Positions 56,901-64,000 of a DNA stretch of 64,000 nucleotides are shown here, in pieces; positions within the stretch are counted from its first letter, which is position 1, and every line of letters starts with the position of its first letter. The position numbers were made by a program, and so were the translations under genes. A model generated the notes under the pieces. It was not told where the DNA came from. It saw nothing but the letters and a program-made list of their open reading frames with translations, and did no database searches. The stretch is from Onchidella celtica (Eukaryota > Mollusca > Gastropoda > Systellommatophora > Onchidiidae), in NCBI GenBank assembly GCA_963931925.1, contig OZ007570.1, forward strand, positions 65,093,370-65,157,369, written 5' to 3'.

Positions 56901-57650
56901 GCCAAAACTCTTGCATCAGACTTGGATGTCCACCATAAGGCCTGAGCTCCTCATTAAATCATTTGAAGCAGAATAAGGAATTGTTGATGGATAATGCTAG
57001 TCATGCTGATACTGAATGTCAAGGAAGGCACTTTACTATCTCCCAAAAGTTAAAATTAGAATAAAGAATGCTGGGACACTTGAACATGAATAATCTTCAC
57101 CACCGTTGTTTATGATGGATTGCATTTCTTTCTACAGGTGATGAGGAGTCAGTCCTTGCTAACAAAAAGACAAATGAACAGGGGTTAGTGACTTGCTACA
57201 TATTCAGCATGCAATGAATGAACAATGTGTTAGCTATGTAGAGATGTTGAGAACTGTCAAATTAATATATGTCAAAAGTGAGTACGTTTGTCATTTTAAA
57301 AGGGAAATAGTACCAGAAACATTTGAGATGAGTAGCATCTGGCCATAAAGAGGTACATTGTGTAACTTACAAAATATTTGATGGACAGAATGGATTACTC
57401 TTTCTTTTTTTTTCTTTTTTTTGAAACGATTATTTTTACACCTTTTATTGTTTTGCATCCATTTGAGATATGCATCATTTACATCACTTGCCTGATTAAA
57501 GCATTAACCATTAAATATTTTAAATCATTACATTTCAGGTGTACCTGTGAAAATTACACTGGAAGAACAAGGATGGGGCTGATCATGGAGTTGTTGTCAT
57601 TAAGTTGTCAGATCTCAGCCTTGCTTAATTTACCCAAATATGCTGCATGA
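51000..57650 (+). CDS. Unrecognised 237-residue serine-rich, partly coiled-coil protein, six exons
   Basis: Exons 51000-51079 (ATG at 51,005), 51256-51532, 53315-53493, 54605-54629, 57138-57183 and 57539-57650 (stop TGA) join in phase at every GT-AG junction. The 237 codons are uninterrupted, which is strong evidence of a real gene although I recognise no family. Residues 1-115 are Ser/Thr/Asn/Asp-rich and look disordered (MMSSCNDTGYESKEDSHH; VESPSSSDLFQIEEFEHT). Residues about 118-178 are helical and amphipathic (FFRSRLEAELQTFKESMHSL, then MSEQQIHIQRIISSAVAQSV), probably a coiled coil. The C-terminus ends in a hydrophobic helix (LIMELLSLSCQISALLNLPK). Exons of 25 and 46 bp are unusually short. 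The first exon begins five bases before the ATG at a splice acceptor, so a 5' exon, coding or untranslated, lies upstream. Confidence 0.65.
51919..53205 (+). mobile_element. pogo-like MITE in the unknown gene's intron (diverged ends)
   Basis: The left end CAGTGAAGTCCATGTAA (preceded by TA) is matched in inverse by the right end TTATGTGGGCTCCACTG at about 53,189-53,205. AAATCGAGGTGA-like and ATCGAAGTATAA-like motifs occur inside each end, and ATTCGAG/AATTGAG motifs recur on the left. The right TA is not preserved. Noncoding, about 1.29 kb, with a 19-base poly-G at 52,714-52,732. An old copy. Confidence 0.55.
53494..54604. other. Intron of the unknown gene, nothing recognised
   Basis: AT-rich, no TIRs or domains seen. 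Confidence 0.5.
55100..55800 (+). mobile_element. LINE 3' ends (C-terminal relic plus repeated 3'UTR)
   Basis: A segment at about 55,340-55,580 reads, across broken frames, LGHTHLTH, TWVDLHDCVLCNCQLSIKH, ILTECVDF and SMKELFSDVDLQRILSYLRE. This is the GHTHLTHGFLL...CPLTVKHILVEC region that closes many I/Jockey-type LINE ORF2 proteins. A 3'UTR block (GTGAATGCGAAATATAA, then GACCGTGAAGGGTGCAAAGT, then GCCGACGCGCCATAAAACCC) occurs at about 55,133-55,235, in part again at 55,240-55,300, and at about 55,685-55,790. So at least two 5'-truncated insertions are piled up here. Confidence 0.7.
56150..56976 (+). pseudogene. pogo-family (DDE_1) transposase relic
   Basis: In broken frames: VINRCFDELEGVLKKTR (about 56,295), QIWNCDETGFQFFPDASKV with the first catalytic Asp (about 56,370), GRVMPPLI (about 56,515), LLIPDSHHSHEVSEM with the second Asp position (about 56,685), and LPPHTTHVLQPL then VVFKPVKTIYKKF (about 56,765-56,850). 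The last lacks the usual Asp of LQPLDVGVF (LQPLVRVVF here). Several frameshifts and stops; ends not found. It is a candidate source for, or relative of, the pogo-type MITEs in this window. Lies in the last-but-one intron of the unknown gene. Confidence 0.75.
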
Positions 57651-58096
57651 TTTAGACTACAGCAAATGTTTTGTAGACCAGCCTGGATTATGTGAGTTGG
57701 AACTTTCAGTGAAATGAAAGGTGTTGGCATGTGAAACTGAAACTTTCAATAATCCAAACTCATTTGATTATTGTTAACCCCTAGACCTGCCTGCAACCCA
57801 GGAAGCGCTCGAGGCCACTTTAGTACCTCTTACTCTGCAAGCCAGGAGGCCACTTTAGTGTATAGCAACGCAGCATCTTCTGTTTGTTTACTTGGTTGCT
57901 CTCACCGATCGTTTTTGTCATACTAGTTTTGCTTCTTTATCTGTCCCGTCACCCCAACTATATCAAACGAAATAGTATCATCCCATTAGGAATGTAGTAA
58001 CTATTCGTCATACTCATATAATAATGCTGATGGTCAGAAGTTTGAACTGGAGAAAATCTGAGGGAAACTTTTCACTTTGATGTTGCTTGCCATCTA
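57651..58096. other. 3' flank of the unknown gene, nothing else recognised
   Basis: Contains a short imperfect duplication around CAGGAAGCGCTCGAGGCCAC and CCAGGAGGCCAC, both followed by TTTAGT (about 57,795-57,860). No AATAAA close to the stop that I can assign with confidence. Confidence 0.4.
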
Positions 58097-58894
58097 CAGT
58101 AAAACCTCGTTATACCGCCAAGTAAGGGGCAAACAGAAAATTGGCGGAATAACGAGAATGGCGGTACAACGAAAATACCGTGTAGAACAAGGGAAATAAG
58201 TAATTAAGTAATTTACCAACATTGGACTGGCTAACATGTCTAAAATATTGCAGTTATCTCCCTTATCTCTCCACTAGACATAAACCTCCATTGTCATTTT
58301 GAAGTTTACATTGCTTTCATTTGTATTTTTTTGTTGTTGTTTTTTGTGTTTATGTGTGTTGGAGTCTATTTATTCAGGAAATCGCATCTTAAGAGTAAAA
58401 GTATTATGTATTGCAACACGACAAATAATGCTACACTACAATTCAGCAACAAACGTGCGTTGTTTGCATCATGCCCCGCGTCCGGTATGAACCAGTTGAA
58501 GCATCACCTCGTGCGCGCTTAAGTTTGTTCGCAAACTCTCTATTGAACTATGACCCGTCTTTCCCACTGCATGCCCCATCAGTAGGCCTATGAGGACTTC
58601 AAAAGCGAAGACTGTAATAGGATTGGTGTTTGAGTAACAAGCACTGTGGCGCCAAGTAATGTTCCGACTGTTACAGTGTTAGCTGGATTTAGGTAGATGT
58701 GGGGAGTGGGGGTTAAATTTACATTGGCGCTATAACGAGCAATATTTACTATACTCAAGTTATGAATGTAGCAGTCAAACTGTTGGCGTATGGCGGTATA
58801 ACGAGATTTTTAGTGACTTTGTATAGGTGTCAGATCTGTACCACGGCGAAAAGCTGGCGGTATAACGGGTGGCGGTAGAGCGAGGTTTTTACTG
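58097..58894 (+). mobile_element. pogo/Tigger-type MITE with CAGTAAAACCTCG ends
   Basis: Ends CAGTAAAACCTCGTTATACC and its inverse (GCGAGGTTTTTACTG) are flanked by TA (58,095-58,096 and 58,895-58,896). The motif GGCGGTATAACGAG or a variant recurs near both ends (about 58,132-58,165 and 58,790-58,880), so the subterminal regions are iterated. Noncoding, 798 bp. CAGT...CTCG ends with TA target are the pogo/Tigger pattern. Confidence 0.85.
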
Positions 58895-59863
58895 TACATG
58901 TGATATGATAAGAAGGTGGTGGTCATCTGCTTATTTGAGAAGCTTGTAATTATCTGTAATTATGAATTCCGATGTCATACCAGGGGGAATACTGCATAAG
59001 AATGTCTATTGGTAGGTTTTTCATCAGGGAAAAACTTGGAGAAAATGACTGACTTTGTTGTTGGTCGTTGTCTGTATTTGATGTGGTAATTAGAGAGAAA
59101 TCCTGTTTGCTTTGGTTAAACCACTCTGAAGCTTATAAAAATAATTTGTTTGCCTATACTGCATATATGGCCTAATTTAGGGATAAAATAGTTCAGGCCT
59201 CTGTTTTAAACAGCCTGCAAATGTAGACATTGTTTATTATGAGCCTTCTATTTAACAATGAACGTTATTGTCTCTCATCACAAGTACTTTATTCAAATAC
59301 CATAAGGGTCACTTACAATTTATCCAGCATATTTTTGTTATTGCGTACTAAAGCAAATCTGATACACATGTTCAAATTGACCCAACTGCCAAGGTTAGCG
59401 GCAACAAATGAGTGAGCGGCTGTCTGGCCACCAGCTTATCCCTGTACTAGACGTTTGGTGAACGAGTTTACTGAACACGGGATGTGGGGTTAATACTGTG
59501 AATTTGTCAGAAACACTGTGAGGCCTAATTTGATAATGGAAATAATAGATGTCATTCTTTTATCAACAAAATATAAACAAACCATTCGGAAATGTAATCA
59601 GAAGAAGCAATGTTTGCATTCAGCATTTTAATTGTGTTTGATTGTCTTTGTCAATTTTATGTGGCAGTTTTAGAAATAGCGGAGTTTTGGAACGGCAATT
59701 TGTTGGCTATACTATTTTTCAGTTTGAGCACACAATTTAATCTTTTAAAAGCATACATAAACACAAAATTTAATTTTTGAATTATAAATATATTACATGT
59801 ATAATATATAAAAGGCAAAACGCTAGTTGTAATTGTGTTTTTGGTAGATGTAACATTGGATAA
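58895..59863. other. Intergenic, nothing recognised
   Basis: Unique-looking AT-rich DNA; no repeats or coding signals seen. Confidence 0.5.
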
Positions 59864-60564
59864 ATGTGTGTGTGCCTGGAGAAAGGTCCCAGTTGTTGCA
59901 AATTTTGGATTTTGAGACAAGGGCATATACTTCTAGAAAATTCAATGCTGAACACGCTGCTTTGAAAATTTTTTCCAATATCTTAAGTAGTTTTGAAGAT
60001 ATGACACATTTTGTAAGGCAGAGGGCAAAAACAAACTTTTGAGAAAAACAGCTTTAACAGCTCCCTCCCATGACAGACTTTTTGGATATTGTTGGGGGAG
60101 CGTAGTTTTATTACAAAGGCAAATAGGGAAACTACTGAGTTGTGTTCACTGCTCAGCTCTAGCTTTCCATGAAAATACTGCGCTCTCCTAACAAGATCCA
60201 AAAAACTTCCGACTTGACTGTTTTTAGGGGACCGTGGCATGTTACACGGTAAACTATAGATGAGTAGTGAACACTACTCGGTATTATCTCTATAACGGCT
60301 TTGTAATTAGTCCACGGTCCCCTAGCAACAATCACTCCAATATTACTTCCTGAAGAGTCACATGATGTACAAATAATTAGTAAAAAAATATTTAAACATA
60401 AAATATTCCAAAATCCTTTTGATATACTATTTAGAAATGGTTAAACTTGTGTTTTCTGCTAGAAGCACATTTCCGCTTGGGCACGACTTTTTCGACCTTT
60501 TCACCCCCAGCTCAAAAATAGCTGTACCAACAACTGGGACCTTTTTTAGGCGCACACACAAACG
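59864..60564. repeat. Inverted-repeat element, ~700 bp
   Basis: Outer arms at 59,864-59,899 (TGTGTGTGCCTGGAGAAAGG, then TCCCAGTTGTTG) and 60,527-60,564 (CAACAACTGGGACCTTTTTT, then AGGCGCACACACA) are inverted copies. No target duplication established and no coding potential. Probably a MITE, interrupted by the palindrome at 60,089-60,332. Confidence 0.6.
60089..60332. repeat. Long imperfect palindrome nested in the inverted-repeat element
   Basis: The left half (TTGTTGGGGGAGCGTAGTTT, TTACAAAGGC and GTGTTCACTGCTCA) pairs with the right half (TGAGTAGTGAACAC, GGCTTTGTAA and GGTCCCCTAGCAACAA). Within it AGGGGACCGTGG and CCACGGTCCCCT form a perfect 12-bp pair (about 60,226 and 60,312). A foldback-type MITE is the simplest reading. 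Confidence 0.65.
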
Positions 60565-60825
60565 TTCAGAAAATTGAAAGCTAACTACAATCCAATTGGG
60601 GTTTGCTCTGTAGATAAGCAATTACATGCTCAATATATATGACACTGGTCAGCATGTGATCATCAGATACTGCATCCTGCATCTTTTATTTGATTCAATT
60701 CTATAGGATTGTTTCTTTCTGGCCAAAGGCTTGCCACAGTTGAACACTTCTCTATACTTCATGTTGCAAAATCACAGTAAACTTTTGAACTATACTCTAG
60801 CTCTAAATGGTTGACATTCAAAATG

Positions 60826-61025
60826 TACTTGGCGACAAACAGTGAATGAATCAATCGATTCAAGGAAAGACAGAAACAAAGAGAAAACAAGGAAGACCAC
60901 CCATTACATATCACGATAACATCAAGAAAGTCAGCCAGCTGGAAATAAGTGAACTAACTAGGAAAGCTAAGGACAGGATTGGGTGGAGGAGATTTTGTCG
61001 TGACATCCACTGTAGCAGCTAACAT
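60826..61025 (+). mobile_element. LINE ORF2 C-terminal fragment
   Basis: The frame at about 60,875-61,015 reads RKRGRPPITYHDNIKKVSQL then ISELTRKAKDRIGWRRFCRD, the GRP...W.D.I......L....A.DR..WR signature near the C-terminus of APE-type LINE ORF2. No RT domain here, so a short 3' remnant. Confidence 0.65.
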
Positions 61026-61714
61026 TGATGACGATGAAGCCGACAGGTGACAGGTGAGGTGACGTTTTTTTTTTAAAGGCACAAAACTCTACAGAATAAT
61101 GTTTTTGCCAATATTTTGTAGTTACCTCTCTTACTTTATTGGCCTTTATTTACATAATTATGTGCTGCAAATTTGTAGATATTCTGTCTAAATCTTTCTA
61201 AAAGATGCACTTATATTCTGGAAAATTGTGCTTTCGTGCGAACGGAATCACTGAACATGGTTTTACATTGCTTTGCCACAATCTACTGGAACCAGATGAC
61301 ACTAATCTATTTATCTTCAACAGTCATCCCCATACCGGGCCTTATGCAAAACCAGACGGAGCCTCAAAATAATGTAGCGGAAGTTTTCGTTTTGGCGGCG
61401 CAATGAACCTTTGCGCATCTGCGTGCGCCAGTGGCACATGTCTATGCAAATCACCCATGACAACAAATACGTCACTGGCGACGGTGCTCTCGCTGTTTTA
61501 TAGTTGACGTATGGAATGCCCAGGCAGTGATATCTTTGGATGTAGGCGATGCGCTCACCGTGCAGCATTCGTAGGGATTAACATTTGTGTGCAAGTTATT
61601 CATTTCTGGATTGGATATTTATGACTGTGGTGCTTGATCTTGTGATTGAAGTACCCTGTGTGAAACTTTCACTGAAAGGGTGAATCCTCTTCGAGGAGAA
61701 TACGAGAGGCCAAG
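61026..61714 (+). other. FOXO 5' flank / 5'UTR
   Basis: Directly precedes the FOXO start codon. No TATA box or intron in the leader can be fixed from sequence alone, and no repeat is seen here. Confidence 0.4.
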
Positions 61715-62083
61715 ATGGATGCAGCTGACATAGATCTTGATTTAGACTCAAATTTCGAGCCACAAACTAGGGCACGCTCCAATACATGGCCACTGAGACC
61801 TTCAAGAGAACTAGAACCCCAAAGCAGTCCTGTAGGAGGAGATGAAACTGCCAACGGTGGGGAACAGCAGAATAATGCCAAAGACCCACTTGGTTTAACT
61901 GCCAAGAAAAGTGGCTCTCGCAGAAACGCATGGGGAAACTTGTCATACGCCGATCTTATCACCAAAGCTATCCAAAGCTCACCGGAGAAACGTTTGACTC
62001 TGTCTCAAATTTATGATTGGATGGTGCAAAATGTGCCATACTTCAAAGACAAAGGCGATAGTACCAGTTCTGCAGGATGGAAG
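61715..62083 (+). CDS. FOXO: FOXO forkhead transcription factor, first coding exon
   Basis: FOXO is the forkhead factor at the end of insulin/PI3K-AKT signalling, moving out of the nucleus when phosphorylated. The 123 codons begin [20 protein letters not shown]. Residues 19-24 (RARSNT) form the N-terminal AKT/14-3-3 site R-x-R-x-x-T, with Thr at position 24 as in human FOXO1. Residues 69-123 are the first half of the forkhead domain ([55 protein letters not shown]). The KDKGD insertion and NAWGN start separate FOXO from other forkhead classes. The exon ends in phase 0 after SSAGWK at donor GTTGGT, the junction I recall for vertebrate FOXO. The rest of the forkhead domain and the transactivation tail lie beyond the window. 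Confidence 0.95.
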
Positions 62084-64000
62084 GTTGGTCGTGTCTTTTG
62101 TTTTGGTCGCATGCCAATGTTTTGAAACTGATAGGACCAGGGTGTAGTCCCCGCCCCCTTGCCTTCTCTGGAAGGGCTCCGAGTTGTGTCCGATTGGGTC
62201 GAGTAGGCCTAACCCAGCTTCAGTTCTTGCAGTAAGCTTGAGAAGGTATAGAATTGGGCCGAAAGATGGCACAGTGGTTCGGGGGAAACAAATTAGACTA
62301 AGATCTACTTTGACGTTTATAATATATTGGTTTTTCACGCTTTGCCGCTCCATGCCCGCTCGCATGGCGCATTACAGTAACCCATTAGCTCCCCTGCACC
62401 GTTAGCAGAGGTTACTGCGTAATTTTTGGCTATGTGCCATTCCAGTCGAGCTGACCGAAATAAGGTCACGGCAAGCGGTTTGTGATAAGTTTAGCACAGG
62501 GGCCTACAAGAAATACACAATTATTTTCGGGTTCAACTTTTTACATAGAATACAATGATACTCTTGGCTTATTGTAAAGTTGATTATAAAAAAAAAAAAT
62601 GAGCACACACTACTCCAATCAAGCCAGCTAGTTAAATAGGCCCATTAATTATGATTAGACATCTTTCACAGAAGAATTTGAAAAAATACCGCTTGTTCAG
62701 TACCACGAAGAAAGGTCTTACCTTTAAATTCATAACAAACAAAAAGCAAGAAAACGACGTTAGTGGGATTTATCAATGGTGGGGGGGGGGGGGGGGTAAC
62801 ATCTAATGTAATGTAAAACTTCGAAACAGTCTCTTCCCTTAAAAAACAGGAATTCCATTGAAAGCAATTTCAAGACGAAATGTGCAACCATCGCAGCATA
62901 TAAATAACTAATAACTTGCCACTCTTTCCTTACGCCTCACCGACGCTAATCGAATCCACTGACACGCGGAATACAGTATTCGATTCCTGCCACGCGCAGG
63001 TAAAATGGCGGACGGAGCGCCGGGACCGCATTTTTCTGCTAGTGCCCAGTTGTTGTCTTTAATTCTCAGTCTTTGTTAACATCGAAAGGATTTGGCGATG
63101 TAAATGAGGTTTGCCAGTAATTATAAAATGCTGACCAAGGAGAACAGGCTTTGTATATTGGGGGGGGGGAGGGGATTAATATATGGAAAGGGAAGGCTGT
63201 CAAAAACAACAATAACTTTTGCCTTACGTGGCCACCTTACTCTTTCAATAGTAAAATGGGATAAAGATTGTCTGTATCTGGTAAGCTTCATTCTAAAGAG
63301 CTTTTATTTCATGTTTCGAGTGTTAATTGCTGAGCTGTGCATAAGATGACTCCTTGAATCACTATCAGAGATAAATGGATTTGTAAACCCTGAATTTTAC
63401 TTGTCTAAAGGGGGGGGGGGGTGGGAGAAATTAAACATGGTTATATAATCTGCCTGAAATGTGGAATTTATTATCACAAGTACTATACAGAGATAGTTTT
63501 CATAAGAATGTTAGTTTAATGTTGCATCTGCATAATTATAGTGGTTGGACTGGGGTCACATTCAAACAAATGTCTAGAACTGGACTTCATCCTGTAACTC
63601 TGGTTCTCAAAATATGACCCAAAGCATAAATGGTTGGACTGGGGTCACATTCAAACAAATGTCTAAAACTGGACTTCATCCTGTTACTCTGGTTCTCAAA
63701 ATATGACCCAAAGCATAAATGAGTGCATTTAGTGTGTGTTTCTTACAAAGTCTACAGACACAAAGCAGAATAAGTAGTCTGAATGTCTTATAATTTAAAG
63801 GCTCCTGTTGCAAGAATAAACCCAAAGAACTGCAATTGCTATTGCATCTTCCTCCACATCTACGTAGTTTAGATATAAACTTGTCATGCAGATTGCGTGT
63901 TCTCATAAATGTAACTGTTCCCTTCCACACCATAATTTTTTCCTGTCAATTCAATCCTGAATAAACTGATGCAGAATCTAAGTTGAACTAGACTTCAGGG
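62084..64000 (+). other. FOXO first intron, no exon seen
   Basis: At least 1.9 kb without the expected NSIRHNLSLH continuation, so the intron is long, as is usual for FOXO. It contains poly-G tracts (about 62,779, 63,162 and 63,411) and a two-copy repeat at 63,542-63,719. A small ORF after an AAAATGGCGGACGGAGC string at 63,002 (MADGAPGPHFSAS...) has a start-like context but is only 24 codons and cannot be tied to FOXO. Confidence 0.6.
63542..63719 (+). repeat. Two-copy, 89-bp tandem duplication
   Basis: TGGTTGGACTGGGGTCACAT...ACCCAAAGCATAAA occurs at 63,542-63,630 and 63,631-63,719 with two substitutions, so it is recent. It lies in the FOXO intron. Confidence 0.92.

Noticed and set aside
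63002-63079. ATGGCGGACGGAGC start-like ORF in the FOXO intron
   Set aside because: Only 24 codons, no splice donor before its stop, and no relation to FOXO.

Overview
The window is animal nuclear DNA: AT-rich, with intron-split genes carrying GT-AG junctions and a very heavy, nested load of transposons. The mix (a Gmr1-type LTR element, animal Mutator-like elements, pogo and Harbinger MITEs, tRNA-derived SINEs, APE-type LINEs, many long poly-G/poly-C tracts, AGATCT-rich DNA) fits a marine lophotrochozoan, most plausibly a mollusc. That placement is inference; no marker in the window fixes the species.

Three host genes are visible. (1) TEX11 (SPO22/ZIP4 family, TPR-like meiotic crossover scaffold) runs on the minus strand from about 30.85 kb down to 6.43 kb. 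I could place 21 exons whose phases agree across every junction but two, plus two problem exons near 15.7 and 23.8 kb. The first and last exons are not found. (2) A plus-strand gene at 51.0-57.65 kb has six exons that join in frame to a 237-residue serine-rich, partly coiled-coil protein I do not recognise. (3) FOXO starts at 61,715 on the plus strand. Its first coding exon carries the N-terminal AKT site and the first half of the forkhead domain, and ends at the intron position I recall for vertebrate FOXO. The rest lies beyond the window.

Layout. 1-5.7 kb: fossil of a Ty3/gypsy-related LTR element (minus), cut by the window edge, with integrase before reverse transcriptase (Gmr1-like order). 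6.4-30.8 kb: TEX11, whose introns hold a solo LTR (8,910-12,972) into which a different 2.5-kb LTR-like unit inserted (10,321-12,813), a second copy of that unit (27,025-29,540), a Harbinger MITE, a hairpin MITE, a SINE and a pogo MITE. 31.2-33.5 kb: degraded DNA transposon with a DFAENY...SDGA...TSHGKG transposase. 34.67-40.39 kb: Mutator-like element with iterated CGAAACC terminal repeats, an intact spliced PHD-finger ORF, an OTU-protease domain and a MULE-type transposase. 40.52-45.47 kb: another TIR element with an 8-bp target duplication, interrupted by an antisense LINE. 45.5-48.6 kb: AGATCT-rich intergenic DNA. 48.57-50.68 kb: TIR element with about 120-bp ends, containing a SINE. 51-57.7 kb: unknown gene, its introns holding a pogo-like MITE, a LINE 3' end and a pogo-family transposase relic. 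58.1-61.0 kb: a second pogo MITE, a nested inverted-repeat element and a LINE fragment. 61.7-64 kb: FOXO exon and intron.

The most unusual items are the PHD+OTU+MULE transposon, the two-copy 2.5-kb LTR-like unit with conserved promoter, splice and poly(A) signals but no coding content, and the integrase-first LTR element.
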